From assembly GCA_031425155.1 (NCBI GenBank), contig JANPIV010000041.1, forward strand, positions 62,001 through 126,000: a DNA stretch of 64,000 bases, read 5' to 3'. Made by a program: the position numbers and the translations under genes. This DNA is from M3007 sp031425155 (GTDB taxonomy: Bacteria; Bacteroidota; Bacteroidia; Chitinophagales; Saprospiraceae). The notes beneath the pieces were generated by a model. It was not told the origin of the DNA and searched no databases. It saw only the letters and a list, made by a program, of their open reading frames with translations. Shown one piece after another: positions 18,036 to 26,870 of the stretch. The stretch's first letter is position 1. Every line of letters starts with the position of its first letter.

Positions 18036-19313
18036 ATGTCCAATATTGCTATTAAAGTAGAAAATCTCAGCAAAGCCTACCGCATCGGGCAGAAAGAAAG
18101 CCGCGCCGATACCCTCGGTGGTGCTTTGGCCTCCTGGGTACGTGCCCCCTTTCAGAATTTCAAAAAACTGCGCAACCTCAGTCAAATTAATGCCAACAGC
18201 AACGATACAGATATTTTTTGGGCTCTGCGTGACATTAATTTCGAGGTGAAACATGGCGAAGTGCTGGGCATTATTGGTAAAAACGGCGCGGGGAAGAGTA
18301 CCCTCCTCAAAATTCTCTCCCAGATCACGGAACCTACTACAGGTCATATTGATATACATGGCCGTGTTGCCAGCCTGCTCGAAGTCGGCACTGGCTTTAA
18401 TCCTGAACTGACTGGACGGGAGAATATCTACCTCAATGGCACCATTCTGGGCATGACCCGCCGGGAAATTGACCGAAAGTTTGACGAGATCGTGGATTTC
18501 AGTGGGGTCGAAAAATTTATAGATACCCCTGTGAAGCGGTATTCTAGCGGCATGAAAGTCCGGCTTGCCTTCGCGGTGGCTGCCAATTTAGACCCTGAGA
18601 TATTGATTATTGATGAGGTGCTGGCGGTGGGAGATGCGGAGTTCCAAAAAAAGTGCTTGGGTAAAATGCAGGATTTATCTGGAAAAGAAGGCAGGACTGT
18701 GTTGTTTGTAAGTCATGACATGAGCGCAGTTCAAAGGCTCTGCTCAAAATCCTTTCTTCTGCAAAATGGCATAATTCTTATACAGGATACCACAGAAAAA
18801 GTAATTTCTTTTTATTTAGATCCAAACCATAATATAATTTCTTTTGTTCCTGAAGACTCTCTGATAGGGCTTCTAAAAGTTGAAATAATCAATCCCCAAT
18901 TTAAAATTGTTAAGTCAATTGATGTACAATCACGGGTTGGTATAAATATTTTTTATCGTATAAATAATGATCAAAAAACTAGTTATACCTTAGGTATAAA
19001 TATTTATGATGAATCAGGTTCACATCTATTTACATCACATGACGTAGAATTTGCAAGAAAAAATATTTCATTCAAAAGAGGTGATTATTCATGTGTTGTA
19101 TGGATACCCGAAAACCTTTTGGCAGAAGGAGTTTTTAGAGTTAGTGTAGCTGGCATGTCATACAACCCATACATAGTGCATTTTCATGTGTTAGATGCTA
19201 CCTCCTTTTTCATTGTAGATATGTTGGATGGAACAAGTGCTCGTGGCAACTATTCTGGAAAAATGCCAGGTCAAATCAGACCATTATTAAAATGGGAACA
19301 CCAAATTAATTAG
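18036..19313 (+). CDS. wzt: Polysaccharide ABC exporter ATPase with carbohydrate-binding tail, Wzt-like
   Basis: 425 residues. The ATPase half has Walker A GKNGAGKST near 88, signature YSSGMKVRLA near 168, Walker B ILIIDEVLAVGD near 190 and switch His in VSHD near 227. Residues from about 265 form the Wzt C-terminal domain (a beta-sandwich that in E. coli O8/O9a binds the modified chain end). Composition changes abruptly inside the gene: by hand count 31/60 G+C at 18241-18300 but 13/60 at 18961-19020. The ATPase half therefore matches the host-like upstream genes and the tail matches the AT-rich glycan module downstream. Confidence 0.93.
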   Translation: MSNIAIKVENLSKAYRIGQKESRADTLGGALASWVRAPFQNFKKLRNLSQINANSNDTDIFWALRDINFEVKHGEVLGIIGKNGAGKSTLLKILSQITEPTTGHIDIHGRVASLLEVGTGFNPELTGRENIYLNGTILGMTRREIDRKFDEIVDFSGVEKFIDTPVKRYSSGMKVRLAFAVAANLDPEILIIDEVLAVGDAEFQKKCLGKMQDLSGKEGRTVLFVSHDMSAVQRLCSKSFLLQNGIILIQDTTEKVISFYLDPNHNIISFVPEDSLIGLLKVEIINPQFKIVKSIDVQSRVGINIFYRINNDQKTSYTLGINIYDESGSHLFTSHDVEFARKNISFKRGDYSCVVWIPENLLAEGVFRVSVAGMSYNPYIVHFHVLDATSFFIVDMLDGTSARGNYSGKMPGQIRPLLKWEHQIN

Positions 19314-19315
19314 AT

Positions 19316-20161
19316 ATGCAAAACCTTAAGTTCACAGGCGAACGCCTGGTGCCAATCTCACATATAAAAACATTCGGAGATTTAGAACATATAAATCGAT
19401 ATGCTTTTGCCCAACAATTTGCACATGATAAGATTGTGTTAGATATCGCAAGTGGGGAAGGGTATGGCACTAATTTACTTGGTGCCTCGGCTAAAAAGGT
19501 ATTTGGCGTAGACATATCTAAGGAAGCTATTGAAAATGCTCTATTGAATTACAAGGCAGATAATTTAGAGTTTCTTTTAGGTTCGACAGACGCTATTCCT
19601 ATAAGCAGTAAAGCAATTGATGTTGTTGTAAGTTTTGAAACAATTGAACACCACGATAGGCATACAGAAATGTTATGTGAGATTAAAAGAGTTCTTAAAA
19701 ATGATGGAATTCTCATTATTTCTACCCCAATTAAGTCTAATTATATAAAACGAGAACCAGACAATCCATTCCATGTTAAAGAGTTAGAGTATAATGAATT
19801 TGAGGGCCTACTTTTACAATATTTTAAGTATGTAAAAATGTTTACTCAAAAAATTATCATGGGATCCGTTGTATTAAGTACCAACAATGAAAAGTCTCAT
19901 TTATCGCAGTATTCAGGAGATTTCAAAAAAATAGATAGAAAGTTACATGAGAAAAAAATTTTTAACACAGCATATTTTACAATAGCTATCTGTTCAGATA
20001 GTGATATACCTCATTTAAATGATTTTTGTTTTTTTGATGGTTCTGATATATTTATTAATAATAACGCAAAGTATTTTTCAATTATAAATTCACTTGAATA
20101 CAAAATTGCTAAACTAATAACTTACCCGTTTAGAAAACTAAAACGTATCATAAATAGATGA
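19316..20161 (+). CDS. SAM-dependent methyltransferase next to wzt
   Basis: 281 residues, beginning 2 bases after wzt. The leading FTGERLVP motif and motif I VLDIASGEGYGTNLL near 43 with VFGVDIS are typical of class I methyltransferases from surface-polysaccharide loci, and VVVSFETIEHHD is the post-motif region. In E. coli O8/O9a a methyltransferase caps the chain and the Wzt tail recognises the cap; immediate proximity to wzt and equal AT richness suggest this could be the capping enzyme. The target is not known. Confidence 0.82.
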   Translation: MQNLKFTGERLVPISHIKTFGDLEHINRYAFAQQFAHDKIVLDIASGEGYGTNLLGASAKKVFGVDISKEAIENALLNYKADNLEFLLGSTDAIPISSKAIDVVVSFETIEHHDRHTEMLCEIKRVLKNDGILIISTPIKSNYIKREPDNPFHVKELEYNEFEGLLLQYFKYVKMFTQKIIMGSVVLSTNNEKSHLSQYSGDFKKIDRKLHEKKIFNTAYFTIAICSDSDIPHLNDFCFFDGSDIFINNNAKYFSIINSLEYKIAKLITYPFRKLKRIINR

Positions 20162-21255
20162 AAGCCAGACTGATAGCTTTTTATCTTCCTCAATTTCATC
20201 CTACTCCCGAAAATGATGAATGGTGGGGCAAGGGGTTTACCGAATGGACCAACGTCACTAGAGCAAAACCTTTATTTAAAAATCATAAGCAACCAAAATT
20301 GCCTTCAGAATTAGGTTTTTATGACCTGCGTGTACCAGAAATAAGAGAAGCACAGGCGCAATTGGCCAAAGAATATGGTATCGAAGGGTTCTGCTATTGG
20401 CATTATTGGTTCGGTAATGGTAAAAAATTGCTTGATTATCCAATCAATGAAATTTTGAAAAGCCAAAAACCCACTTTCCCTTTTTGTTTTGCTTGGGCAA
20501 ACCAAACTTGGGGCGGATTGCCCTATGGTGATGGATTTGATAGGATACTAATAGAACAAACTTATCCGAGCATGAAAGATTATGAAGACCATTTTTATAA
20601 TTTACTTCCTTTTTTTAAAGACCCAAGATATATCACCTTGGACAATATGCCAATTTTTCAGATAAACACACCATTGGGAATGCCAAACTCTAACGAATTT
20701 ATTAAAATTTGGCAAAATTTGGCGATTAAAAATGGATTGCCAGGCATTTTTTTCATAGCACATGGATTACCAGGCTTTGAATATGAGAAATATGGATATA
20801 ATGCTCTAAGTTTCGTAACCCCTCTGCACTTATTTCAAAGGTATAAGCACGTTCCATTTATTGATTTAATTAATAAAATTACTAAACGGTATCCCCAGAG
20901 ATTGATGAATAGAATCTTTGGCAGGAAGCCCACTTTATACAAGTATAATAAGATTGTAGAGGCTAGTAATTATTCAGACCTTAAGAATGAAGGGTTTTTA
21001 ATCCCTGTTGCTATACCTAATTGGGATCATACTCCTCGCAGTAAAAATCAGGGTAATGTGATAATAGAGTCTACACCAGATTTATTTTTAGGCAATTTGA
21101 ATAATTGTTTTAATTTTATTGAAAACCGTAGATCATCTGAACGATTTATTTTTATTAAATCGTGGAATGAATGGGCTGAAGGCAATTATTTGGAGCCTGA
21201 CATTGAGTTTGGCAGAGGTTATCTGGAAGCAATTAAAAAGTTCCAAAACGTATAA
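20158..21255 (+). CDS. GH99-like WbsX family polysaccharide protein
   Basis: 365 residues with the start AFYLPQFHPTPENDEWWG and GFTEWTNVTRAKPLFKNHKQ, then FCYWHYWFGNGKKLL and CFAWANQTW. The closing signature is SWNEWAEGNYLEPD. These define the WbsX family, which has a glycoside-hydrolase-99-like TIM barrel and is common in O-antigen loci. Exact activity is not settled; it is annotated either as glycosyltransferase or endo-acting hydrolase. ATGA overlap with the preceding methyltransferase. Confidence 0.88.
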   Translation: MKARLIAFYLPQFHPTPENDEWWGKGFTEWTNVTRAKPLFKNHKQPKLPSELGFYDLRVPEIREAQAQLAKEYGIEGFCYWHYWFGNGKKLLDYPINEILKSQKPTFPFCFAWANQTWGGLPYGDGFDRILIEQTYPSMKDYEDHFYNLLPFFKDPRYITLDNMPIFQINTPLGMPNSNEFIKIWQNLAIKNGLPGIFFIAHGLPGFEYEKYGYNALSFVTPLHLFQRYKHVPFIDLINKITKRYPQRLMNRIFGRKPTLYKYNKIVEASNYSDLKNEGFLIPVAIPNWDHTPRSKNQGNVIIESTPDLFLGNLNNCFNFIENRRSSERFIFIKSWNEWAEGNYLEPDIEFGRGYLEAIKKFQNV

Positions 21256-22374
21256 ATGAAATTATTAGCGGTGTTTGGCACTCGACCAGAGGCCATAAAA
21301 ATGGCTCCTCTAATCAGGGCATTTAAACTTCACGAATCATTTGATATAAAAGTTTGCATTACTGCCCAACACAGGCAAATGCTTGACCAAGTATTGCATT
21401 TTTTTGATATACAACCTAACTATGACCTAGATATAATGACGCCTAGCCAAACACTTAATGAACTAGCAGGGAAAATATTTACAAGAATTGACCAGGTCTA
21501 TCAAAAAGTTCAACCAGATATAGTTCTTGTTCATGGCGATACCCTGACATCTAGTATTTCTGCATGGGCAGCTTTTCACAATGGCATAAACGTTGCTCAC
21601 ATTGAAGCAGGTTTGCGCACTTATAATAAAAGATCGCCGTTCCCGGAGGAAATTAATCGTCAAATAACCGGACGGCTTGCTGACTATCATTTTGCGCCTA
21701 CTATTGAGGCAAAAGAAAATTTATTAGGCGAAAAAGTGAATCCAAAAAATATTATAGTAACTGGTAACACCATAATAGATGCCCTACATATTGGATTAAA
21801 AAAAATTGCTTCAGGTTATTCTTGCGCGGATTTAACGCTTGTTAAAAGTATTATTGAGGAACAAAAAAAAATAATATTAATCACAGGTCATAGAAGAGAA
21901 AGTTTTGGACAAGGTTTTGAAAACTTATGTGAAGCAATAAAACAGATTGCCTCTTATCCTAATGTACAAATCATATACCCTGTTCATCTAAATCCTAATG
22001 TACAAGAGCCTATAAATAGAATTTTGGGAAATCGCAATAATATTCATTTAATACCTCCCCTGGATTATCCCGCCTTCATATATTTAATGAATGCTTCAAA
22101 TGTAATTATTACTGATTCGGGAGGCATTCAGGAAGAGGCTCCTTCATTGGGAAAGCCTGTTTTGGTTATTCGTGATACTACTGAACGACCTGAGGCGTTA
22201 AAGGCTGGAACCGTCAAATTGGTTGGCACTAATCCAAATATTATTGTAAAAGAAACAGTTGAATTGCTTAATAACGCAAAATCCTACCATACTATGTCGC
22301 AATCTCACAACCCTTACGGAGACGGTAAGGCCTGTGATAGAATTATAGACTTTTTTTTAAATGTCCTACAATAA
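21256..22374 (+). CDS. wecB: Non-hydrolysing UDP-N-acetylglucosamine 2-epimerase, WecB/WbpI-like
   Basis: 372 residues with VFGTRPEAIKMAPLI at the N-terminus, VHGDTLTS near 92, HIEAGLRTYNKRSPFPEEINR near 116 and ITDSGGIQEEAPSLGKPVLVIRDTTERPEA near 285. It interconverts UDP-GlcNAc and UDP-ManNAc, or acts on the 2,3-diamino uronate analogue (WbpI) that the WbpB-like enzyme of this locus would point to. Adjoins the WbsX stop directly. Confidence 0.9.
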   Translation: MKLLAVFGTRPEAIKMAPLIRAFKLHESFDIKVCITAQHRQMLDQVLHFFDIQPNYDLDIMTPSQTLNELAGKIFTRIDQVYQKVQPDIVLVHGDTLTSSISAWAAFHNGINVAHIEAGLRTYNKRSPFPEEINRQITGRLADYHFAPTIEAKENLLGEKVNPKNIIVTGNTIIDALHIGLKKIASGYSCADLTLVKSIIEEQKKIILITGHRRESFGQGFENLCEAIKQIASYPNVQIIYPVHLNPNVQEPINRILGNRNNIHLIPPLDYPAFIYLMNASNVIITDSGGIQEEAPSLGKPVLVIRDTTERPEALKAGTVKLVGTNPNIIVKETVELLNNAKSYHTMSQSHNPYGDGKACDRIIDFFLNVLQ

Positions 22375-22513
22375 AACCATTGTCAAAAAAACTGAGTTAT
22401 ATTAAATCCGATTTTTACAATAAGTTAAATATTTTAAATACTTGTGTGATTCCTATAAAATATATTTTTTAATCATTATGGAAATCTAACAATAAACGAA
22501 AAATATTGCTCAT

Positions 22514-23746
22514 ATGCAAAAAAAGAAAAAAATATTGATTGTAGTAGAAAGTATGCGTATTAACACTACATCATCCGGCATAACCTCATCTACGTTCCTG
22601 ACATTGCTTTTTGAATCTGGTTATGAAATTACTATTATTACGCAAAATAACTTTTATTATCCAATTACATGGCTGGACGATTCAATAAAAATCAAAAAAT
22701 TTGACCTTCCTTTAGTGAGAAAGAGGTTTATTGATAAGATACCTAAATTGCGTGCATTTCCAACCTATATTAGTGGGTTTAACAGGAGTTTTAGAGCACT
22801 TATTGACCAATGGAAAATAGAAATTAACTGTGAATTAAAAAAATCACAATATAATGCTATATATGCTTTGGGTAGCGGTTCAGAGTTTTCCACACATTTT
22901 GCGCTTGCTGAGATGATCTTGGATATACCTTTTTATGTCAATATTCATGATCCTTATCCTTGGCATCTCTATCCGGTTCCTTATAAAAAACCTAAAAATT
23001 ATATTAATTCAATTTTGGAAAAAAAATTCAAACGTATTTTAGATAATGCAAAAGGTATATCTTTCCCCTCCAAATTATTGATGGAAGATATGGCTAAAAC
23101 GTTTCCCATCATAAAAAGAACTGGCTTTGTCATTCCGCATATAGGTGTAAAATTAGATAATTTACCATCTTCACCAGAAGATCAGAACGTAATACTAAAC
23201 AAAGAAAAAATAAATATAGTACATGCCGGCTCTTTGTTGGGCCCACGAAATCCTAGTTTCTTGATTGCCGCAATTTTAGAGTTGCAAGAAGAACACACTT
23301 GGATAAAAACAGTAGTAGATTTTGTTTTTATAGGTAAAATTGCCAATGATCTAAAAAGTATTGTCCAAAAAAATAACGTAAGTAATATATTTTTTCTAGA
23401 TGTTAGAGTAAGTTATAAAAAAAGTATTGAGATAATGGAACAATCAAATGCTTTATTTGTGATTGAAGCGATTAGTGATTTTAGTCCGTTTTTGCCAAGT
23501 AAGGTTGCCGATATAGCATTTCAAAACAAAACCATAATTGCTTTGAGCCCTGCTAATTCAGAGGTAAGAAGATTACTTACTAGCCAATATAAATATCAAT
23601 CTACCTTAAATGATGTATTTAGTATTAAAAATATAATATATGAATTTGTATTGGATCAAAAGCAAAATAAAATAGAAAGTGTTCCATTTTTGCAGAAATA
23701 CGTATCTATTGAATACAACAAAAAAATAATTCAAGAAATATTGTAA
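22514..23746 (+). CDS. Glycosyltransferase, GT-B fold (GT4-like), divergent
   Basis: 410 residues. The N-terminal half starts KKKILIVVESMRINTTSSGI as in GT4 enzymes that bind a lipid-linked acceptor. The C-terminal donor domain contains INIVHAGSLLGPRNPSFLI near 235 and FIGKIANDL, but the usual E-x7-E region is weak (ISDFSPFLPSKVADIAF near 320). A 139-base AT-rich gap precedes it. Probably cytoplasmic, adding one sugar of the repeat; donor and linkage unknown. Confidence 0.72.
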   Translation: MQKKKKILIVVESMRINTTSSGITSSTFLTLLFESGYEITIITQNNFYYPITWLDDSIKIKKFDLPLVRKRFIDKIPKLRAFPTYISGFNRSFRALIDQWKIEINCELKKSQYNAIYALGSGSEFSTHFALAEMILDIPFYVNIHDPYPWHLYPVPYKKPKNYINSILEKKFKRILDNAKGISFPSKLLMEDMAKTFPIIKRTGFVIPHIGVKLDNLPSSPEDQNVILNKEKINIVHAGSLLGPRNPSFLIAAILELQEEHTWIKTVVDFVFIGKIANDLKSIVQKNNVSNIFFLDVRVSYKKSIEIMEQSNALFVIEAISDFSPFLPSKVADIAFQNKTIIALSPANSEVRRLLTSQYKYQSTLNDVFSIKNIIYEFVLDQKQNKIESVPFLQKYVSIEYNKKIIQEIL

Positions 23747-23749
23747 GTC

Positions 23750-25168
23750 GTGCTAAATAAAACGTCAAATAAAAAAATATACATACTCCTGCCTGACGGT
23801 GTAGGTATTCGTAATTTTGTTTACACCGATTTTATATCACAATTGTTGCATACAGGAACAGACGTAACATTGTGGGCAGATGATTATTTGCTAAATATAA
23901 TAGAATATAAAGAAATAAATAAATTATCGCTCTCTAAGGCTAAGCCTACAACCGTATTTGCCGAATTGTATAAAAATGCATGGGTTATATCTTTGCTAAA
24001 ATACCAAGCAAAAATATATAAAAACAAAGTATATCTATCTTATATATTTCCTAATAGATATAAAGGGTTCAATGAATTTATGAAAAATATACTAGTTAAA
24101 TGTTTGACGCTTAATGCTACATCATATTATAAAATAAATAAACTAAAAGAGGCCTATATAAAAAATATAAAAAAAACTGTATATTATAAAGAAATTTTAA
24201 ACCATCTAAAAGAAGCCGTTCCTGATTTAATATTTTGTACTAATCAACGTTTCACAAAATCTATATCTCCACTGTTGGCGGCAAAAGAATTAAATATACC
24301 TACCGCATGCTTTATATTTTCGTGGGATAATCTACCTAAAGCTACCTTAGTAATTAGTACTGATTATTACTTTGTATGGAGTGATTTCATGAAGTATGAA
24401 CTAAAAACTTATCATCCTGAAATAAAAGAACATCAAATATATGTAGTAGGTACACCACAATTTACGCCATATTTCAATAAAAGATTACAAGTTGGCAGAG
24501 ATGAATTCGCAAATAGATATTGTTTGCCTATTTCTGACAAATGGGTATGTTTTTCTGGCGATGATGTAACTACTTCTCCAAATGATCATTTTTATTTAGC
24601 AGATTTTGCTAAGGCAATAACATTATGGAATGCAACATCGACAAAAAAAATCCATATTATATTCAGAAGATGCCCGGTAGATATTTCTAACAGGTACGAC
24701 GATGTACTTAATGAATATAAAAATGTTATCACTGCAATTAAACCAGAGTGGGAGCCATTAAATAAACTTACAGGTTGGGCCACCATTATACCACAAAAAA
24801 GTGATTCACGTCTACTGACGAATACAATATTACATTGTGAATTTACAGTAAATATAGGCAGTACAATGGCTTTTGATTTTGCTGTTTTTGGCAAACCATG
24901 CATTTATATAAATTATAACATAAAGGCGCATAATATGTGGGATATCCATAAAGTGTACAAATATATTCACTTTGCTTCAATGCCAACGGTAGATGCCGTT
25001 TTATGGGTAAATGATTCGTCTGAATGGTTAAACATTATTCAAAAGGCCATCTATGATAATAAAAAAACAGTGGCAGAGTGCAAAAAATGGCTTGAAAAAA
25101 TATCTTTACACCCGTTAGGGCTTGCGAATAACAGAATAGTTGAGTCGTTATTAAAAATAATGAGGTGA
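23750..25168 (+). CDS. Putative GT-B fold transferase, unassigned (472 aa)
   Basis: GTG start 4 bases after the preceding stop; ends with a GTGA overlap. The sequence YILLPDGVGIRNFVYTDF at the start and the region AAKELNIPTACFIFSWDNLP...FVWSDFMKYEL near 185 resemble UDP-glycosyltransferase or glycerophosphotransferase-like GT-B proteins. VNIGSTMAFDFAVFGKPCIYINYN near 365 looks like a donor-site loop. Extremely AT-rich (11/60 G+C at 24001-24060). I do not recognise a specific family. Confidence 0.65.
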   Translation: MLNKTSNKKIYILLPDGVGIRNFVYTDFISQLLHTGTDVTLWADDYLLNIIEYKEINKLSLSKAKPTTVFAELYKNAWVISLLKYQAKIYKNKVYLSYIFPNRYKGFNEFMKNILVKCLTLNATSYYKINKLKEAYIKNIKKTVYYKEILNHLKEAVPDLIFCTNQRFTKSISPLLAAKELNIPTACFIFSWDNLPKATLVISTDYYFVWSDFMKYELKTYHPEIKEHQIYVVGTPQFTPYFNKRLQVGRDEFANRYCLPISDKWVCFSGDDVTTSPNDHFYLADFAKAITLWNATSTKKIHIIFRRCPVDISNRYDDVLNEYKNVITAIKPEWEPLNKLTGWATIIPQKSDSRLLTNTILHCEFTVNIGSTMAFDFAVFGKPCIYINYNIKAHNMWDIHKVYKYIHFASMPTVDAVLWVNDSSEWLNIIQKAIYDNKKTVAECKKWLEKISLHPLGLANNRIVESLLKIMR

Positions 25169-25725
25169 TAGGAAGTCTAATACGGTCTGATTATATACGT
25201 TGTGGTATTAATAAAATACATATAGGCGTACTATTAAGGATTTTTTTTATTTTTACTCATCCCGGACTTAAATTTTTGACTATTTTTAGGCTAACTCAAT
25301 ATTATAGAAAAAGAAGAAAAATAGTTTTCTATTTTTTTCTTTTTTGGTTGCAACATTTAAAGTACAAGTACGGTTTTGATATATCTTATCGGACTAAAAT
25401 CGGCGAAGGGTTTTATATTGGACATTTCGGGGGTGTAGTGATTCATGGAGATGTAATCATCGGTTCAAACTGTAATATCTCACAAGGTGTAACTATTGGT
25501 ATAAGTAATTCTCCTAAGAATAAAGGCTGTCCTATAATAGGAAACAATGTATTTATCGGGCCTGGTGCCTGTATTTTTGGGCATATAAAGATTGGCAACA
25601 ATGTTGTAATTGGAGCAAACGCAGTTGTTAGTCAAAATATACCCGAAGGGAGCACTGTAATAAATAATAATATTTCAATAATAAATAAGGATTTGTCATC
25701 ATATTATATTCAAAATTGTGTTTAA
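25165..25725 (+). CDS. Left-handed beta-helix (hexapeptide) O-acetyltransferase, CysE-like
   Basis: 186 residues. A hydrophobic N-terminal part (about 20-65) precedes hexapeptide repeats from 75 on: IGEGFYIGHFGGVVIHGDVIIG, NCNISQGVTIG, IGNNVFIGPGACIFG and IGNNVVIGANAVV. His83 in GHFGG and the GCPIIG loop resemble serine acetyltransferases, but in this setting the acceptor is more likely a sugar of the glycan. GTGA overlap with the preceding gene. Confidence 0.85.
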   Translation: MIGSLIRSDYIRCGINKIHIGVLLRIFFIFTHPGLKFLTIFRLTQYYRKRRKIVFYFFLFWLQHLKYKYGFDISYRTKIGEGFYIGHFGGVVIHGDVIIGSNCNISQGVTIGISNSPKNKGCPIIGNNVFIGPGACIFGHIKIGNNVVIGANAVVSQNIPEGSTVINNNISIINKDLSSYYIQNCV

Positions 25726-25727
25726 TA

Positions 25728-26870
25728 GTGAATATCGGCTTCATAACAATTGAGTATCCCCATTCTTTGCTTGGCAGAACCGGTGGCATTGGCACTAGTA
25801 TTAAAAACCTCGCCACCGAACTTGTCAAGCAAGGGCATGTAGTCACCGTACTCGTGTTGTCTGGTAAGTCCTTTGAAGTAATGAGTGAAGGGCTACGGGT
25901 AATAGCTCTCCCATCAACAAAAATTTCTAAAGCAGGTTGGTTTCTGAACAGACGTAAGCTTTTAATAGCCATTAATCGAATGGTAAAAGAGGAATCATTG
26001 GCTATTGTAGAAGCACCGGATTGGGGAGGGCTTTCCGCAGGGATTATACCAGATTGCCCATTGGTCATTCGATGTCACGGTACAGATACCTACTTTGGCC
26101 ATTTATTGAACTACAAACCCAGGCTAAGCGTATTTTTGGCCGAAAAACTGGCTTTAAAGCAAGCACATGCGGTAGCCTCGGTCAGTTCTTTTACTAAACA
26201 AATAACCTCTGAAATATTTGGATTAAATAATGTAGTCGTTATCCCCAACGGCGTAGATACTCTGCAATTTGCAGAAACAGAGGTTCTTCCTGACGGATTA
26301 TCTATTCTGTATTTCGGCACTTTAGTACGGAAAAAAGGCTTGCTCGACCTCGCCAAAATATTCAGTAAAGTCCGTCAAAAAATTCCTGGCGTAAGGCTAA
26401 AGTTGGTAGGAGCAGATAGCATAGATAAAATCACTGGTTCTTCCAGTTTAGCACTTTTCAAATCTCTGCTCAGTGCGGAAGATTTGAGGAATGTCGAATG
26501 CTTAGGAGCACAGCCATACAATGAAATAAAAAATCATATTGCCTTGGCAAGTGTGTGTGTATTTCCATCTTATGCCGAATGTTTGCCTCTGAGTTGGATA
26601 GAAGCCATGTTGATGCAAAAAGCAATAGTCGCTTCCAATATTGGCTGGGCACCCGAAATGATCCAGGACGGCGCGTCCGGCTTTCTGGTTCATCCCACTA
26701 AACATGAAGTATTTGCAGAGCGCATCTGTTTATTATTGACAGATAAAAAATTAGCAGAAAGGTTCGGTAATGCTGCACGCGAAAGTGCGCAATCAAAATA
26801 CGATATCAAGATCGTCGCGCAACAGACCCTGCTCTGGTACGACAAAGTAATCGCAGGCTATAAGAAATGA
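25728..26870 (+). CDS. Glycosyltransferase family 4
   Basis: 380 residues from the GTG at 25728, 2 bases after the preceding stop; an upstream in-frame TTG would overlap that gene. N-terminal GFITIEYPHSLLGRTGGIGTSI binds the acceptor side. The donor domain has VVIPNGVDTLQF near 178, ILYFGTLVRKKGLLDLAKIF, and the GT4 E-x7-E element PSYAECLPLSWIEAML near 285. Composition returns to about half G+C here (28/60 at 26041-26100). Confidence 0.88.
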   Translation: MNIGFITIEYPHSLLGRTGGIGTSIKNLATELVKQGHVVTVLVLSGKSFEVMSEGLRVIALPSTKISKAGWFLNRRKLLIAINRMVKEESLAIVEAPDWGGLSAGIIPDCPLVIRCHGTDTYFGHLLNYKPRLSVFLAEKLALKQAHAVASVSSFTKQITSEIFGLNNVVVIPNGVDTLQFAETEVLPDGLSILYFGTLVRKKGLLDLAKIFSKVRQKIPGVRLKLVGADSIDKITGSSSLALFKSLLSAEDLRNVECLGAQPYNEIKNHIALASVCVFPSYAECLPLSWIEAMLMQKAIVASNIGWAPEMIQDGASGFLVHPTKHEVFAERICLLLTDKKLAERFGNAARESAQSKYDIKIVAQQTLLWYDKVIAGYKK

